Assembly: GCF_024198255.1 (NCBI RefSeq)
Contig: NZ_JAJVKW010000001.1
Coordinates: 558,001 to 622,000 of the forward strand
Reading direction: 5' to 3'
DNA from: Myxococcus guangdongensis
GTDB lineage: Bacteria; Myxococcota; Myxococcia; Myxococcales; Myxococcaceae
DNA length: 64,000 nt
Shown here: one piece after another, positions 42,945 through 51,677 of the stretch
Layout: the number at the start of each line of letters is the position of its first letter
Position numbering within the stretch: position 1 is the stretch's first letter
Position numbers and translations under genes: made by a program
The notes under the pieces: model-generated
Databases searched by the model: none
Told to the model about the DNA's origin: nothing
The model's input: the letters and a program-made list of their open reading frames with translations, nothing else

Positions 42945-44483
42945 ATGAGACGAACCGCTCCGTTACTCGTGCTCCTCGGTCTGGTCCTCGCGTCCTCCGC
43001 CCTCGCGGCCGAGGACGCCTCCCGTGCCCACCTGCGGGCCTCGCTAGAGGCCATGGGGGGTGAAGCGAAGCTCCAGGCCCTCTCCGCGCTGCGCATCCAG
43101 GGCATCGGCCACTGGAACCTGATGGAGCAGTCCGAGCGCCCTGCCCCGCCGTGGCTCGTCAGCTACGAGCAGGTCGACGAGGTGCGCGACCCGCGACAGC
43201 GCCGGCTGCGCATGAAGACCGAGGGCCGTGGCTCCGGAGGGCTCGAGGACTGGCAGGGCGCGACGATGGTGCTGTCCGACGGCGTGGTGATGCTGGAGCG
43301 CGGCGGCCAGCGACGCCCCGCGGGAGGCGCACAGCTCCAGGACATGAACGAGCGGCTCGACTTCGCGCCCGAGCGCATCCTCTTCACCGCGCTGGCCGCT
43401 CCGGAGCTGCGCGCGCTGGCGGACACCCGCCTGCAGGACGTGCCGCACCACGTGGTGGCGTTCCGCCATGGCCACGCTCGGGTAAAGCTGTACCTCAACG
43501 CGAGGACGCGGCTGCCGACGATGGTGGAGACGCAGGACGCGCACCCGTCGGACTTCTTCTGGAGTGTCTGGGGTGACGTGACGACGCGGCTGTTCTTCCA
43601 GGCGTGGTCCCTGGAGCCGGGCGGGCTGCGCTATCCGCGCCACTGGGAGTGGGAGCGCAAGGGACAGGCGTACCACAGCTTCACGGTGACGCGGCTGGAG
43701 CTGGCGCCGAAGGTCTCCGAGGAGGACTTCGCCATCCCCGAGGACGTGAAGAAGGGCTTCGGCGCGCGCGGCAAGATGACGGTGGAGGACCTGCCGCTGG
43801 GCCACCCCGACCGCCCGGCCGTCGAGCTGGCGCCGGGCGTCGTGCACCTGCCTGGTGCGTGGGATGTCACGCTGGTGAAGCAGGACGACGGCCTGGTCAT
43901 CGTCGAGGCGCCCATCTCCTCGGGCTACTCGGCGCGAATCCTGGAGGAGGCCCAGCGCCGCTTCCCCGGCGTGAAGGTGAAGGCCGTGGTCTCCACGAGC
44001 GATGCCTGGCCTCACGTGGGCGGTGTCCGCGAGTACGCCGCGCGCGGCGTCCCGCTCCACGTGCTGGACCTCAACCGGCCGCTCCTGCAGGGCGTGCTCA
44101 CGGCGCCTCGGACCCTCGCGCCGGACGCGCTCGCCCGCGCGCCTCGGGCCGCCTTGCTCGTCAACGTGGGGCAACGCGTGAAGCTCGGCAGCGGGAAGAA
44201 CCGGTTGGAGCTGGTCCCCGTGCGCACGGAGACCGGGGAGCGGATGCTCTTCGTCGCGCTACCCGAGCACCGGCTGCTCTACACCAGCGACCTGGTCCAG
44301 CCTCGCCCGGATGGGACGTTCTTCAACGTGCAGCAGGTCTCCGAGACGATGGAGGTCATCGCGCGTGAGCGACTGGACGTGGACCGCGTCTTCGGCATGC
44401 ACCTGAGCGCCACGGAGGTGGCCTCGCTCACGGCGGCGGTGGAGAAGCAGCAGGCCCCGCCGCTCTCCGAGGTGAAGCCCTGA
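42945..44483 (+). CDS. Exported protein with degenerate metallo-beta-lactamase fold
   Basis: This 512-residue protein has a clear signal peptide (ending SALAA). An N-terminal beta region follows (residues 25-270). The C-terminal region has metallo-beta-lactamase-like layout: VVHLPGAWDVTLVKQDDGLV, IVEAPISSGYSARIL, then VVSTSDAWPHVGG. The usual HxHxDH metal motif is replaced by a sequence with only one His. LYTSDLVQPRPDG near the C terminus recalls the later Asp. A binding or pseudo-enzyme role is inferred. It follows the lipoprotein gene after 108 bases. Confidence 0.65.
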   Translation: MRRTAPLLVLLGLVLASSALAAEDASRAHLRASLEAMGGEAKLQALSALRIQGIGHWNLMEQSERPAPPWLVSYEQVDEVRDPRQRRLRMKTEGRGSGGLEDWQGATMVLSDGVVMLERGGQRRPAGGAQLQDMNERLDFAPERILFTALAAPELRALADTRLQDVPHHVVAFRHGHARVKLYLNARTRLPTMVETQDAHPSDFFWSVWGDVTTRLFFQAWSLEPGGLRYPRHWEWERKGQAYHSFTVTRLELAPKVSEEDFAIPEDVKKGFGARGKMTVEDLPLGHPDRPAVELAPGVVHLPGAWDVTLVKQDDGLVIVEAPISSGYSARILEEAQRRFPGVKVKAVVSTSDAWPHVGGVREYAARGVPLHVLDLNRPLLQGVLTAPRTLAPDALARAPRAALLVNVGQRVKLGSGKNRLELVPVRTETGERMLFVALPEHRLLYTSDLVQPRPDGTFFNVQQVSETMEVIARERLDVDRVFGMHLSATEVASLTAAVEKQQAPPLSEVKP

Positions 44484-44533
44484 AGTGAGGCACGTGTGAG
44501 AGGATGCGGGAGTACGAACGGGGTCGCATCCGC

Positions 44534-45043
44534 ATGAACGACGAGACGCTGTTCACTCATCCCTGGATGGGAGTGCTCGAGCCCAAGGTCCGGGACTTCC
44601 TCCGGCAGCGCGGCGTCCTCCAACCGCGCACGGTGCCCATCGACACCGTGCGCGCGGAGCTCGAGGGCCTCGGCTATCACGTCCATGACTCCGTCCGGGC
44701 GGTGATGGCGTCCATGGAGGGGCTGCACCTGCGCGGGCTCGACCATCGCCACCTGAAGTTCGACGCGAGCGCCGCGGCGGATGGAATCGACGGTTTCTGC
44801 ATCCCCGACGTCAAACGGACCCTCTCGGACACCGCGTGTCCCGTGGCCACGAGCGACTTCGCCACCTTCTTCGTGACGGCGGACGGCGGCTGGTGGCTCC
44901 TGGATGAGGCGTGGATCCTCTACATCCGGTTGAAGGACTTCAACGACGTCATCCGGCTCGTCTGCTTCGGCGAGCAGACGGTCGGGACACGAGTCCAGTT
45001 GGAGGGGGAGCAGATTCCTCCCGCCTATCGACGGGATACCTAG
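44534..45043 (+). CDS. Hypothetical cytoplasmic protein
   Basis: This 169-residue protein has no signal or motif. It has a mixed helix/strand pattern with an aromatic tail (FFVTADGGWWLLDEAWILYI, then DFNDVIRLVCFG). The middle (DGIDGFCIPDVKRTLSD) is polar. Immunity or SMI1-like folds are imaginable but not supported. The start at 44534 is uncertain because an in-frame ATG at 44504 also exists. The stop overlaps the stop of the convergent response regulator (45040-45043). Confidence 0.55.
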   Translation: MNDETLFTHPWMGVLEPKVRDFLRQRGVLQPRTVPIDTVRAELEGLGYHVHDSVRAVMASMEGLHLRGLDHRHLKFDASAAADGIDGFCIPDVKRTLSDTACPVATSDFATFFVTADGGWWLLDEAWILYIRLKDFNDVIRLVCFGEQTVGTRVQLEGEQIPPAYRRDT

Positions 45044-45840
45044 CGCGCCCGTCCGAGCCTGCGCTCCAGTTCCTCGCGTCGACTCCGACTGACGCGCAGG
45101 CGCTGGCCGGTGCTCAGCACCACCACCACCTCCGTCGCCGAGTCGTGATGCAGCTCACGGATGCGCTCCACGTTGACGATGACCGAGCGGTGGATGCGCA
45201 CGAAGCGCTCCGCGTCCAGACGGGATTCCAGTGACGCGAGGCTCTCGCGCAGCACGTGCTCCTTGTCGCCCACGTGCAGCGTGACGCAGTAGTCGTCCGC
45301 GCCAATCCAGTCGATGTCCGTCACCGGCACGAGCACCGAGCGCGCCCCCACCTTCACCACCAGCCGGTTCGGGTGTTCATCCTGTCGGGGAGCGTCGCTC
45401 TCCATGGGAGTCGAATGCCCCGTGTCCGCGAGCAGGGCCGCGAGCTTTCGCCCCAGCTCCACGGCCTCGCCCTGTCGCAGTCGTTGCCGGGCTCGGCTCA
45501 GCGCCTCGTCGAAGCGCTCGTCCGCGAAGGGCTTCACCAGATAGTCCACCGCGTGCATGTCGAAGGCGCGCACGGCGAAGGTGTCGAACGCGGTGATGAA
45601 GATGACCGCGGGCATCCGCGACACGCCCACCTCGCGGATGACCCCGAAGCCATCCAGCTCCGGCATCTGCACGTCGAGCAACACCAGCGAGGGCTTCAGC
45701 GCGTGGATGGCGTCCACCGCCTCGCGACCATCGCGGCACTCGCCGCACACCGTCACGTCCGGATGCCGCGCCAAGACCTGCCGGAGCCCGCGCCGCGCCA
45801 GCGGTTCGTCATCCACCAGGAGGACACTGAGCTCAGCCAC
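45040..45840 (-). CDS. LytTR-family response regulator
   Basis: This 266-residue protein has a receiver (phospho-acceptor Asp56) and a C-terminal LytTR DNA-binding domain (DIDWIGADDYCVTLHVGDK, RFVRIHRSVIVNVERIREL). It pairs with the overlapping histidine kinase gene, whose stop lies eight bases inside this start. LytS/LytTR systems typically answer pyruvate, peptides or cell-envelope cues. A cstA gene is 9 kb away, but no shared control is visible. Confidence 0.92.
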   Translation of the reverse strand: MAELSVLLVDDEPLARRGLRQVLARHPDVTVCGECRDGREAVDAIHALKPSLVLLDVQMPELDGFGVIREVGVSRMPAVIFITAFDTFAVRAFDMHAVDYLVKPFADERFDEALSRARQRLRQGEAVELGRKLAALLADTGHSTPMESDAPRQDEHPNRLVVKVGARSVLVPVTDIDWIGADDYCVTLHVGDKEHVLRESLASLESRLDAERFVRIHRSVIVNVERIRELHHDSATEVVVVLSTGQRLRVSRSRREELERRLGRAR

Positions 45841-46951
45841 GTGCGGCCCCTCGGGAGTCCTCGCGCTGGAAGGGCAGCGACACCGTGGCCACGGTCCCCA
45901 CGCCCTCCGGCGCCGCCGCCACGCTCACGCGCCCCGCCGCCCCGTAGAGCTGGGACAGCCGCGCCCGGGTGTTGGACAGCCCGATGCCCGGGCTTCGCTC
46001 CACATCGAAGCCCACGGGCAAACCCGGCCCGTCGTCCTCCACCTCCAACTCCAGCGCCTCGCCGTGCCGCCGCGCCCGGATGCGCAGCATCCCCGCCGCC
46101 GTGCGGGCCGACACCCCGTGCCGGATGGCGTTCTCCACCAACGGCTGCAGCACCAGGTGCGGCACTCGCGCGTCCATCAACGCCTCGTCCACGTCCCAGT
46201 CCACGCGCAGCCGGTCCTGGAAGCGCAGCTGCTGTATCTCCAGGTACCGCTCCAGCACCGACAGCTCGTCCCGGAGGGACACCTCCTGCGTCGCGCCCTG
46301 CTGGAGCAACCGGCGCAGGATGTCCCCGAGCAACACCAGCATCCTCGCGGCCGTGTCCTTCTCCCCATCCCGCACCAACACGACGATGGCGTTCAGGGTG
46401 TTGAACAAGAAGTGCGGATGGAGCTGGACCTGGAGCGCCTGGAGTCGGGCCTCGGCGAGCTCGACGGCGAGCGCCGCGGCCTGACGCTCCCGCGCTCGCT
46501 CCCTCCTCCGGGCCGCCAGCGACTGCGCCACCCCCACCGTCGCGACATACGTCATCGCCATCATCGGCAACCAGCCCAGCGCATAGCGCGTCAGCATCGC
46601 CCCGAAGGACACGCTTCCCATCCCCGCGCCCAAGGCCCGCTGGCACACCGTGTACACGAGCGCGAACAGCCCGCTCACGCCCAGGCACGCCAGCACGTGC
46701 CCCACCCAGGCGCCCGCGCGGAAGGGCCGCCCCAACCGCAGTCGCTCCGCCAGCGCGAACACCAGGGGCGTGACGGGCACCCACACATACCAACCCGGAA
46801 GCTGCGTCAGGAACGCGCGCCACGGCTCCATCGGCCGAGGCGACGACAGGCTGAAGAAGTACGTCTCCAGCGCGGACAGCGTCCCCGGTACGGTCCACAC
46901 CGCGACGAGCCCCAGCGCTCGCCGCCACGTGGAGGCAGCTGTCTCTTCCAT
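45833..46951 (-). CDS. LytS/YpdA-type sensor histidine kinase
   Basis: This protein of about 372 residues starts with four hydrophobic segments (about residues 10-140). A short coiled coil follows, and then the His_kinase domain with LQVQLHPHFLFNTLN and the ATPase motif (VENAIRHGV, EDDGPGLPVG, GIGLSNTRARL). It phosphorylates the LytTR regulator encoded next. The ATG at 46949-46951 is used; a GTG nine bases upstream (46960), preceded by AGGGG, is possible. There is no extracytoplasmic loop, so sensing is through the membrane helices. Confidence 0.9.
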   Translation of the reverse strand: MEETAASTWRRALGLVAVWTVPGTLSALETYFFSLSSPRPMEPWRAFLTQLPGWYVWVPVTPLVFALAERLRLGRPFRAGAWVGHVLACLGVSGLFALVYTVCQRALGAGMGSVSFGAMLTRYALGWLPMMAMTYVATVGVAQSLAARRRERARERQAAALAVELAEARLQALQVQLHPHFLFNTLNAIVVLVRDGEKDTAARMLVLLGDILRRLLQQGATQEVSLRDELSVLERYLEIQQLRFQDRLRVDWDVDEALMDARVPHLVLQPLVENAIRHGVSARTAAGMLRIRARRHGEALELEVEDDGPGLPVGFDVERSPGIGLSNTRARLSQLYGAAGRVSVAAAPEGVGTVATVSLPFQREDSRGAARG

Positions 46952-47095
46952 CGGCGTCACGGTGCCCCTGAGTGTAGCGGAGTCATCCCGCGCCACCCAT
47001 GGCCTTCCACGGAGCCAGGAGGCGACAGCCACGCCGTGTCCTCGCTTGCGCGTCGCCCGGCCGGTGCCCACCTGTCCCTCGAGGAGGACGGACTC

Positions 47096-47551
47096 ATGGG
47101 ACTGGGAAGAACGAGGGCGGTACCCACCCTGGCGGTGACGGACCTGAAGGCGGCCCGACGCTTCTACGGCGAGGTGCTCGGGTTCGACGAGGTCAAGGAG
47201 GTCTCGGAGGAAGGCGCGGCCATGTACCGCGTGGGCGGTGACTCGCTCCTGCTCGTCTACGAGCGCCCGACACCGTCCGGCTCCACCGCCACCGCGTGCT
47301 CCTTCGCCGTAGAGGACGTGGAAGCCACGGTGGACGAGCTGCGCCAGGCGGGCGTGAAGCTCGAGGACTACGACATCCCCGAGATGGGCATCCAGACGAA
47401 GAACGGCGTCGCGTCGATGGGCGACTTCAAGTCCGCGTGGTTCAAGGACCCTTCGGGCAACATCCTGGCCATCGACGACTCCTTCGCCCAGATGGAGCGA
47501 CGGGGACGGCAGACGCGCACGAATGCACCCTCGGAAGGGCTGCACGCCTGA
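47096..47551 (+). CDS. VOC-family (glyoxalase/bleomycin resistance) protein
   Basis: This 151-residue protein has one vicinal oxygen chelate domain with paired beta-alpha-beta-beta-beta modules. Motifs are LKAARRFYGEVLGFDEV, YRVGGDSLLLVYE and WFKDPSGNILAIDD. The family includes glyoxalase I, dioxygenases and antibiotic-binding proteins. The metal-ligand pattern is incomplete, so a binding protein is as likely as an enzyme. The ATG at 47096 has GAGGAGGA seven bases upstream. It is followed by the convergent dGTPase gene. Confidence 0.85.
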   Translation: MGLGRTRAVPTLAVTDLKAARRFYGEVLGFDEVKEVSEEGAAMYRVGGDSLLLVYERPTPSGSTATACSFAVEDVEATVDELRQAGVKLEDYDIPEMGIQTKNGVASMGDFKSAWFKDPSGNILAIDDSFAQMERRGRQTRTNAPSEGLHA

Positions 47552-47569
47552 GCGGCGACGCACACGCCG

Positions 47570-49012
47570 CTAGGTCGGCAGCTTGATGCCGGACAGGCGC
47601 TGGTACAGCGCCACCGCGAAGCCGTCCGTCATCCCGGAGATGTAGTCCGTGACGCACAAGAGCCGCTGGTACATGGACAGCCGCGCGAGCGCGTCGCCGA
47701 TGGCCTCACTGGTCAGCGGCTTGTCCGGACGCTGGAACAGCTCCAGGGGGAGCAGTTGCCGCAGCTTCTTCTCCTCCCGGTTGGGCGTGTCGGTCACCAC
47801 CGCCTGCGCGAACATGTCCAACAGGCCGCCGAGCGTCTTGAAGCCCGCGCTCTCGATCTGCAGCACGCGCTCGCTCTCGTAGCCCTTGCGACGCGTCAGC
47901 TTCTTGATGGCGTCGAGCGGCACGCGCACGTCGTCCCGCGCGGAGACGAGCGGCTTCTCCCACTCGCCCTCCTCCATCTGCTCCACGTGCTCCAGGAACA
48001 CATGCTTGCTCGCCTGGATGAGCACGCCAATCACGCGCGCGCGGGCCTGCGCCAGGCGCGTCTCCAGGTGCGCGGGAGGTGGCCGGGTCGACTTCTCGGA
48101 GGGAGGGAGCACCTCGTCCAGCAGCTCGCACGCCTCCTTCGTCGGCACCAGCCCCAGCTTCGCGGAGTCCTCCAGGTCGATGACCGCGTAGCAGATGTCG
48201 TCGGCCGCCTCGACGAGGAAGGCCAGCGGGTGACGGGAGAAGACGCCCTCCTCGCGCTCGGGGAGGCCCGCGGCGCGGTAGGTCTCCAGCGCCAGCACGT
48301 GGTCGTCCTGGAAGTAACCGAACTTCTTCTCCGACACGCGAGCCTTGCTCGCGTCGCGTCCGCCCGGGAGCACCGACGGTCGTGGGTACTTGCTCATCGC
48401 CCCCAGCGTCGCCGCGGTGTAGCGCAGCCCGCCCCGCCGCTCGCGCGACTGGAGCCGGTTGAGGATGCGGAAGCCCTGCGCGTTGCCCTCGAAGCTCTCC
48501 AAGTCCCGCCACTCCTCCACCTTCGTGAAGGGACTCGGCTTGCCCGCGAGCGCCTCGCCCGGCTTCGCCAACCGCTGCGAGACCCAGTGCTGGATGGCCG
48601 CCTCGCCCGAATGACCGAAGGGCGGGTTGCCGATGTCATGCGCCAGGCACGCCGCCGCGACGATGGTGCCCAGGTGCGAGGGCTCCACCTTCACCCCCTG
48701 CGCCTTCAGCCCCAGGCCCGCCAGTTGCCCCAACGAACGCCCCACGCACGAAGCCTCGATGCTGTGGGTCAGCCGCGTGCGCGTGTAGTCGCTCGTCGAC
48801 AACGGGAAGACCTGCGTCTTGTCGTGCAGGCAGCGGAACTCGCTGGAGAACACGATGCGGTCGTAGTCCACGTCGTACGGCGTGCGCTCATCCAGCGAGA
48901 CCTCACCCTCGGGCGCCTTCTCCACCCGAGCCTCCACGGGCTTCGGCTCCGAGCCCACCCGGTGTCCCGACAAGAATCGCTGCCACCGCTCCGTTCGACC
49001 GCTGCCGCCCAC
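47570..49012 (-). CDS. dgt: Deoxyguanosinetriphosphate triphosphohydrolase (dGTPase)
   Basis: This protein of about 480 residues is an HD-domain enzyme. RTRLTHSIEASCVGR opens the metal site and LAHDIGNPPFGHSGE is the HD motif. Later segments (EAADDICYAVIDLED) fit the family. It hydrolyses dGTP to deoxyguanosine and triphosphate and tunes dNTP pools. It resembles the large dGTPase form. The GTG at 49010-49012 with GAGG eight bases upstream is my start; the frame continues to 49084 without support. There is no operon partner. Confidence 0.88.
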   Translation of the reverse strand: MGGSGRTERWQRFLSGHRVGSEPKPVEARVEKAPEGEVSLDERTPYDVDYDRIVFSSEFRCLHDKTQVFPLSTSDYTRTRLTHSIEASCVGRSLGQLAGLGLKAQGVKVEPSHLGTIVAAACLAHDIGNPPFGHSGEAAIQHWVSQRLAKPGEALAGKPSPFTKVEEWRDLESFEGNAQGFRILNRLQSRERRGGLRYTAATLGAMSKYPRPSVLPGGRDASKARVSEKKFGYFQDDHVLALETYRAAGLPEREEGVFSRHPLAFLVEAADDICYAVIDLEDSAKLGLVPTKEACELLDEVLPPSEKSTRPPPAHLETRLAQARARVIGVLIQASKHVFLEHVEQMEEGEWEKPLVSARDDVRVPLDAIKKLTRRKGYESERVLQIESAGFKTLGGLLDMFAQAVVTDTPNREEKKLRQLLPLELFQRPDKPLTSEAIGDALARLSMYQRLLCVTDYISGMTDGFAVALYQRLSGIKLPT

Positions 49013-49241
49013 TGAAAGTGCCTCGCTGCCATCCCAGGAGAGAGGATGACGGGAGCATGCTGCTCCGCCCGTACGCGGAGGCAAGTTTCATGGGACGGGC
49101 GGGCACGGAGCCGTTGTCCCACCCGGCGAGCGGACGGCGCCCGGGTCGCTCGCCGGGCCTCGGGACGCTGGACGAGGACACGCGCCCTGGGCAGCCTGCG
49201 CCCGGTTCCCTCCTCCAGCGGAACCCAAGGAGTCTCACCGT

Positions 49242-49757
49242 ATGAAGCTCAAGGCGTTGTGCATCGCCGTGTCGCTGTTGGCCATCCCGGGCGTGGCCGC
49301 CGCGCAGAGCCCCTTCGACAACCTCAAGAAGGCCGCGGGTGACGCGGGCAAGTCCACCGTCGAGAAGCGCGTCAACACCAAGCTCCTCGAGGAGGGCCAG
49401 AAGAACCAGTGCAGCTTCAAGACGGGCACCGCGGAGCTGGCCGCCGGCTGCGAGGACAAGCTCAAGAAGCTGACCAATGCCCTCATCGACGCCAAGAAGC
49501 AGCTCACCGCCGGCGGGGTGAAGAGCTACAAGTTCGAGGTCTCCGGCCACACCGACTCGACGGGCGACGCGGCGAAGAACAAGAAGCTCAGCGAGCAGCG
49601 CGCGGAGGTCATCGTCAAGGAGCTGGTCGCCCGCGGCCTCCCCCGCGGAGAAATCGTCGCCGTGGGCCTCGGCTCCGACCGGCCCCTGGTGAAGCCGGAC
49701 AACACCGAGGCGAAGAAGGCGAAGAACCGCCGCTACGAGCTCCAGGTCCGCCTGTAG
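49242..49757 (+). CDS. OmpA-domain exported protein
   Basis: This 171-residue protein has a signal peptide (ending GVAAAQS). A short Lys-rich helix region follows and then an OmpA/MotB domain (FEVSGHTDSTGDAAKNKKLS, then RAEVIVKELVARGLPRGEI, VGLGSDRP and the final NRRYELQVRL). It binds peptidoglycan non-covalently in the periplasm. It has no lipobox and no beta-barrel. The ribosome site AAGGAG lies before the ATG. It is convergent with the GMC oxidoreductase gene. Confidence 0.88.
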   Translation: MKLKALCIAVSLLAIPGVAAAQSPFDNLKKAAGDAGKSTVEKRVNTKLLEEGQKNQCSFKTGTAELAAGCEDKLKKLTNALIDAKKQLTAGGVKSYKFEVSGHTDSTGDAAKNKKLSEQRAEVIVKELVARGLPRGEIVAVGLGSDRPLVKPDNTEAKKAKNRRYELQVRL

Positions 49758-49764
49758 CGCGCGC

Positions 49765-51366
49765 TCAGGACGGCAGCCGGGCGAGCCGCGGCGCGTCCTC
49801 CTCGCCCTTCCGCGCGTGGGGGATGAAGGTCATGGCGCGCTCGGCCAGCGCCGTAATCGTGAGCGAGGGATTGACGCCCGGGTTGGCGGAGATGGCCGAG
49901 CCGTCCACCACGTACAGTCCCTCGTAGCCGAAGAGCCGGTGGCGATGGTCGATGACGCCCGTCGCCGCCGAGTCTCCCATGCAGCAGCCGCCGAGGATGT
50001 GCGCGGTCGTCGGGATGCCCAGCACCGTCTCGCTCACCATCGTCATCGGATAGCCATCCAGCTTGTCCGCCACGCGGCGCGCCAGGTCGAACGCCTCGGG
50101 CATGTTGGCCGTGGGCGCGGGGCCGGACTGCAGCCCGGTGGACAGCCCGTTCTTCAGCAGCCGACCGCGCCGCATGCGCAGGTGTCCCTCCAGCGTGCGC
50201 ATGTAGAGCAGGATCAGGGTGCGCTTGGCGAAGTCCGGGACGAACCACGCCTTGAGGAAGCGCAGCGGATGCCGCGCGAGCAGGCCCGCCACTCGCGCCA
50301 GACGCCCCAGCATCGACTTGCCGGGCACCTGCGGCGCCATCAGCAGCCGGAAGAAGCCGGAGCCCTCCGAGAAGCGCACGGGCTCCAGGTGCGAGCGCTC
50401 GTCGGTGTGCAGGATGGAGCCGATGGCGATGCCCTTCGACAAATCATGCTCCGGGCGCCCGCTCACGATGCCGATGAGCGCCTCGGAGTTGGTGCGCACG
50501 CCGTCGCCCAGGCGCTCCGACAGCTGGGGCAACCCATCCTTGTGTTCCTTGAGCCGCAGCAGCAGCGACAGCGAGCCCAGCACACCACCGGCGAAGATGA
50601 CGTTCTTCGCGGTGAGGCGCAGCGTCTGCCGCCCGAAGAGGCCCGTGCCCTGCTTCGCCTGCACCTCGTAGCCGCCGTCCGGCAGGGGCCGCACCCACGT
50701 GGCCTCCGTGTCCGCGTGCAGCGTCAGGCCGCGCTTCTCCGCGAGGTAGAGGTAATTGCGGTCCAGCGTGTTCTTCGCGCCGTGACGACAGCCGAGCATG
50801 CACCCGCCGCAGGACGTGCAGCCGGTGCGTTCGGGGCCCTCTCCGCCGAAGTAGGGGTCCTTCACCGTGACGCCGGGCTCGCCGAAGTACACGGCGACGG
50901 TGGACGGCTCGAAGCCCGGGCGGCCCAGGTCCTGGCCCACCTGCGCGAGCACCTGGTCCGCCACGGTGCTGCGCGGGTTGGGGGTGGCGCCGAGCATCCT
51001 GCGCGCGGTGAGGTAGTGCGGCGACAGCTCGTCCTTCCAGGAGGCCAGGTGTCCCCACGAGGAGGCCTGGAAGAAGTCGTCCTTCGGGATGGGGAGCGTG
51101 TTGGCGTAGACGAGCGAGCCGCCGCCCACGCCCACGCCCGACAGCACCGTGACGTGGCGGAAGAAGCTCATCTGGAACAGGCCCCGCCAGCCGAGCTGGG
51201 GCATCCACATCCAGCGCTTCAGGTTCCAGTTCGTCTTCGGGAAGTCGGAGGGAGCCAGCCGCCGCCCCTTCTCCAGCATCACCACGCGGTAGCCCTTCTC
51301 GGTCAACCGCAGCGCGCTGACGCTGCCGCCGAAGCCCGAGCCGATGATGAGCCAGTCGCAGTCCAT
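49765..51366 (-). CDS. GMC-family FAD oxidoreductase with Cys cluster
   Basis: This protein of about 533 residues opens with an FAD-binding Rossmann motif (WLIIGSGFGGSVSALRL). The second GMC signature region follows (SGVGVGGGSLVYANT). The C terminus has DGSAISANPGVNPSLTITAL. A cluster CTSCGGCMLGC lies near residue 190 and could hold a metal or disulfides. Family members are cholesterol oxidase-like or long-chain alcohol oxidoreductases. The gene is divergent from the ketosynthase fusion, so it may oxidise a lipid made there. The start at 51364-51366 follows GGGAG. Confidence 0.82.
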   Translation of the reverse strand: MDCDWLIIGSGFGGSVSALRLTEKGYRVVMLEKGRRLAPSDFPKTNWNLKRWMWMPQLGWRGLFQMSFFRHVTVLSGVGVGGGSLVYANTLPIPKDDFFQASSWGHLASWKDELSPHYLTARRMLGATPNPRSTVADQVLAQVGQDLGRPGFEPSTVAVYFGEPGVTVKDPYFGGEGPERTGCTSCGGCMLGCRHGAKNTLDRNYLYLAEKRGLTLHADTEATWVRPLPDGGYEVQAKQGTGLFGRQTLRLTAKNVIFAGGVLGSLSLLLRLKEHKDGLPQLSERLGDGVRTNSEALIGIVSGRPEHDLSKGIAIGSILHTDERSHLEPVRFSEGSGFFRLLMAPQVPGKSMLGRLARVAGLLARHPLRFLKAWFVPDFAKRTLILLYMRTLEGHLRMRRGRLLKNGLSTGLQSGPAPTANMPEAFDLARRVADKLDGYPMTMVSETVLGIPTTAHILGGCCMGDSAATGVIDHRHRLFGYEGLYVVDGSAISANPGVNPSLTITALAERAMTFIPHARKGEEDAPRLARLPS

Positions 51367-51677
51367 GCGTCTCCCGTCCTTCGCAGTCCCCGGCATCGGC
51401 CCTCGCCCACCGGCACCGCCGCGGCACGACGAGGGCGCACTCTATGCGAAACACCCCGGGGGCCCGCGCGCCACGAAGCCCGCTCAGGTCGCATGGCGCA
51501 CGCTCGTCCTCCAGGCCAGCGCCCCGAAGCGGGTTTTCCCGGCCGTCCCATCCAGTCCCCGGCCGCTCCTTGTCGAAGTCAGCGCCGTCATGCGGGTGGA
51601 CGCGGCGTGAGCAGGGCTCACGCGGGTCATTTCCTCCCCCGGGGAAATGGCTCGGGCGGACGGCATATGGTCCGCGC
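51367..51677. promoter_or_regulatory. Divergent spacer between GMC oxidoreductase and ketosynthase genes
   Basis: This 311-base spacer has no gene. It holds a palindrome with arms CATTTCC (51628-51634) and GGAAATG (51643-51649), about 30 bases before the ketosynthase ATG. A second short one, GTGAGC/GCTCAC, lies at 51607-51621. These look like operator sites for shared or pathway-specific control. Confidence 0.45.

Noticed and set aside
45040-47563. A kinase of 576 codons reading from 47563
   Set aside because: The first part overlaps the VOC gene on the other strand; the membrane helices start after 46951.
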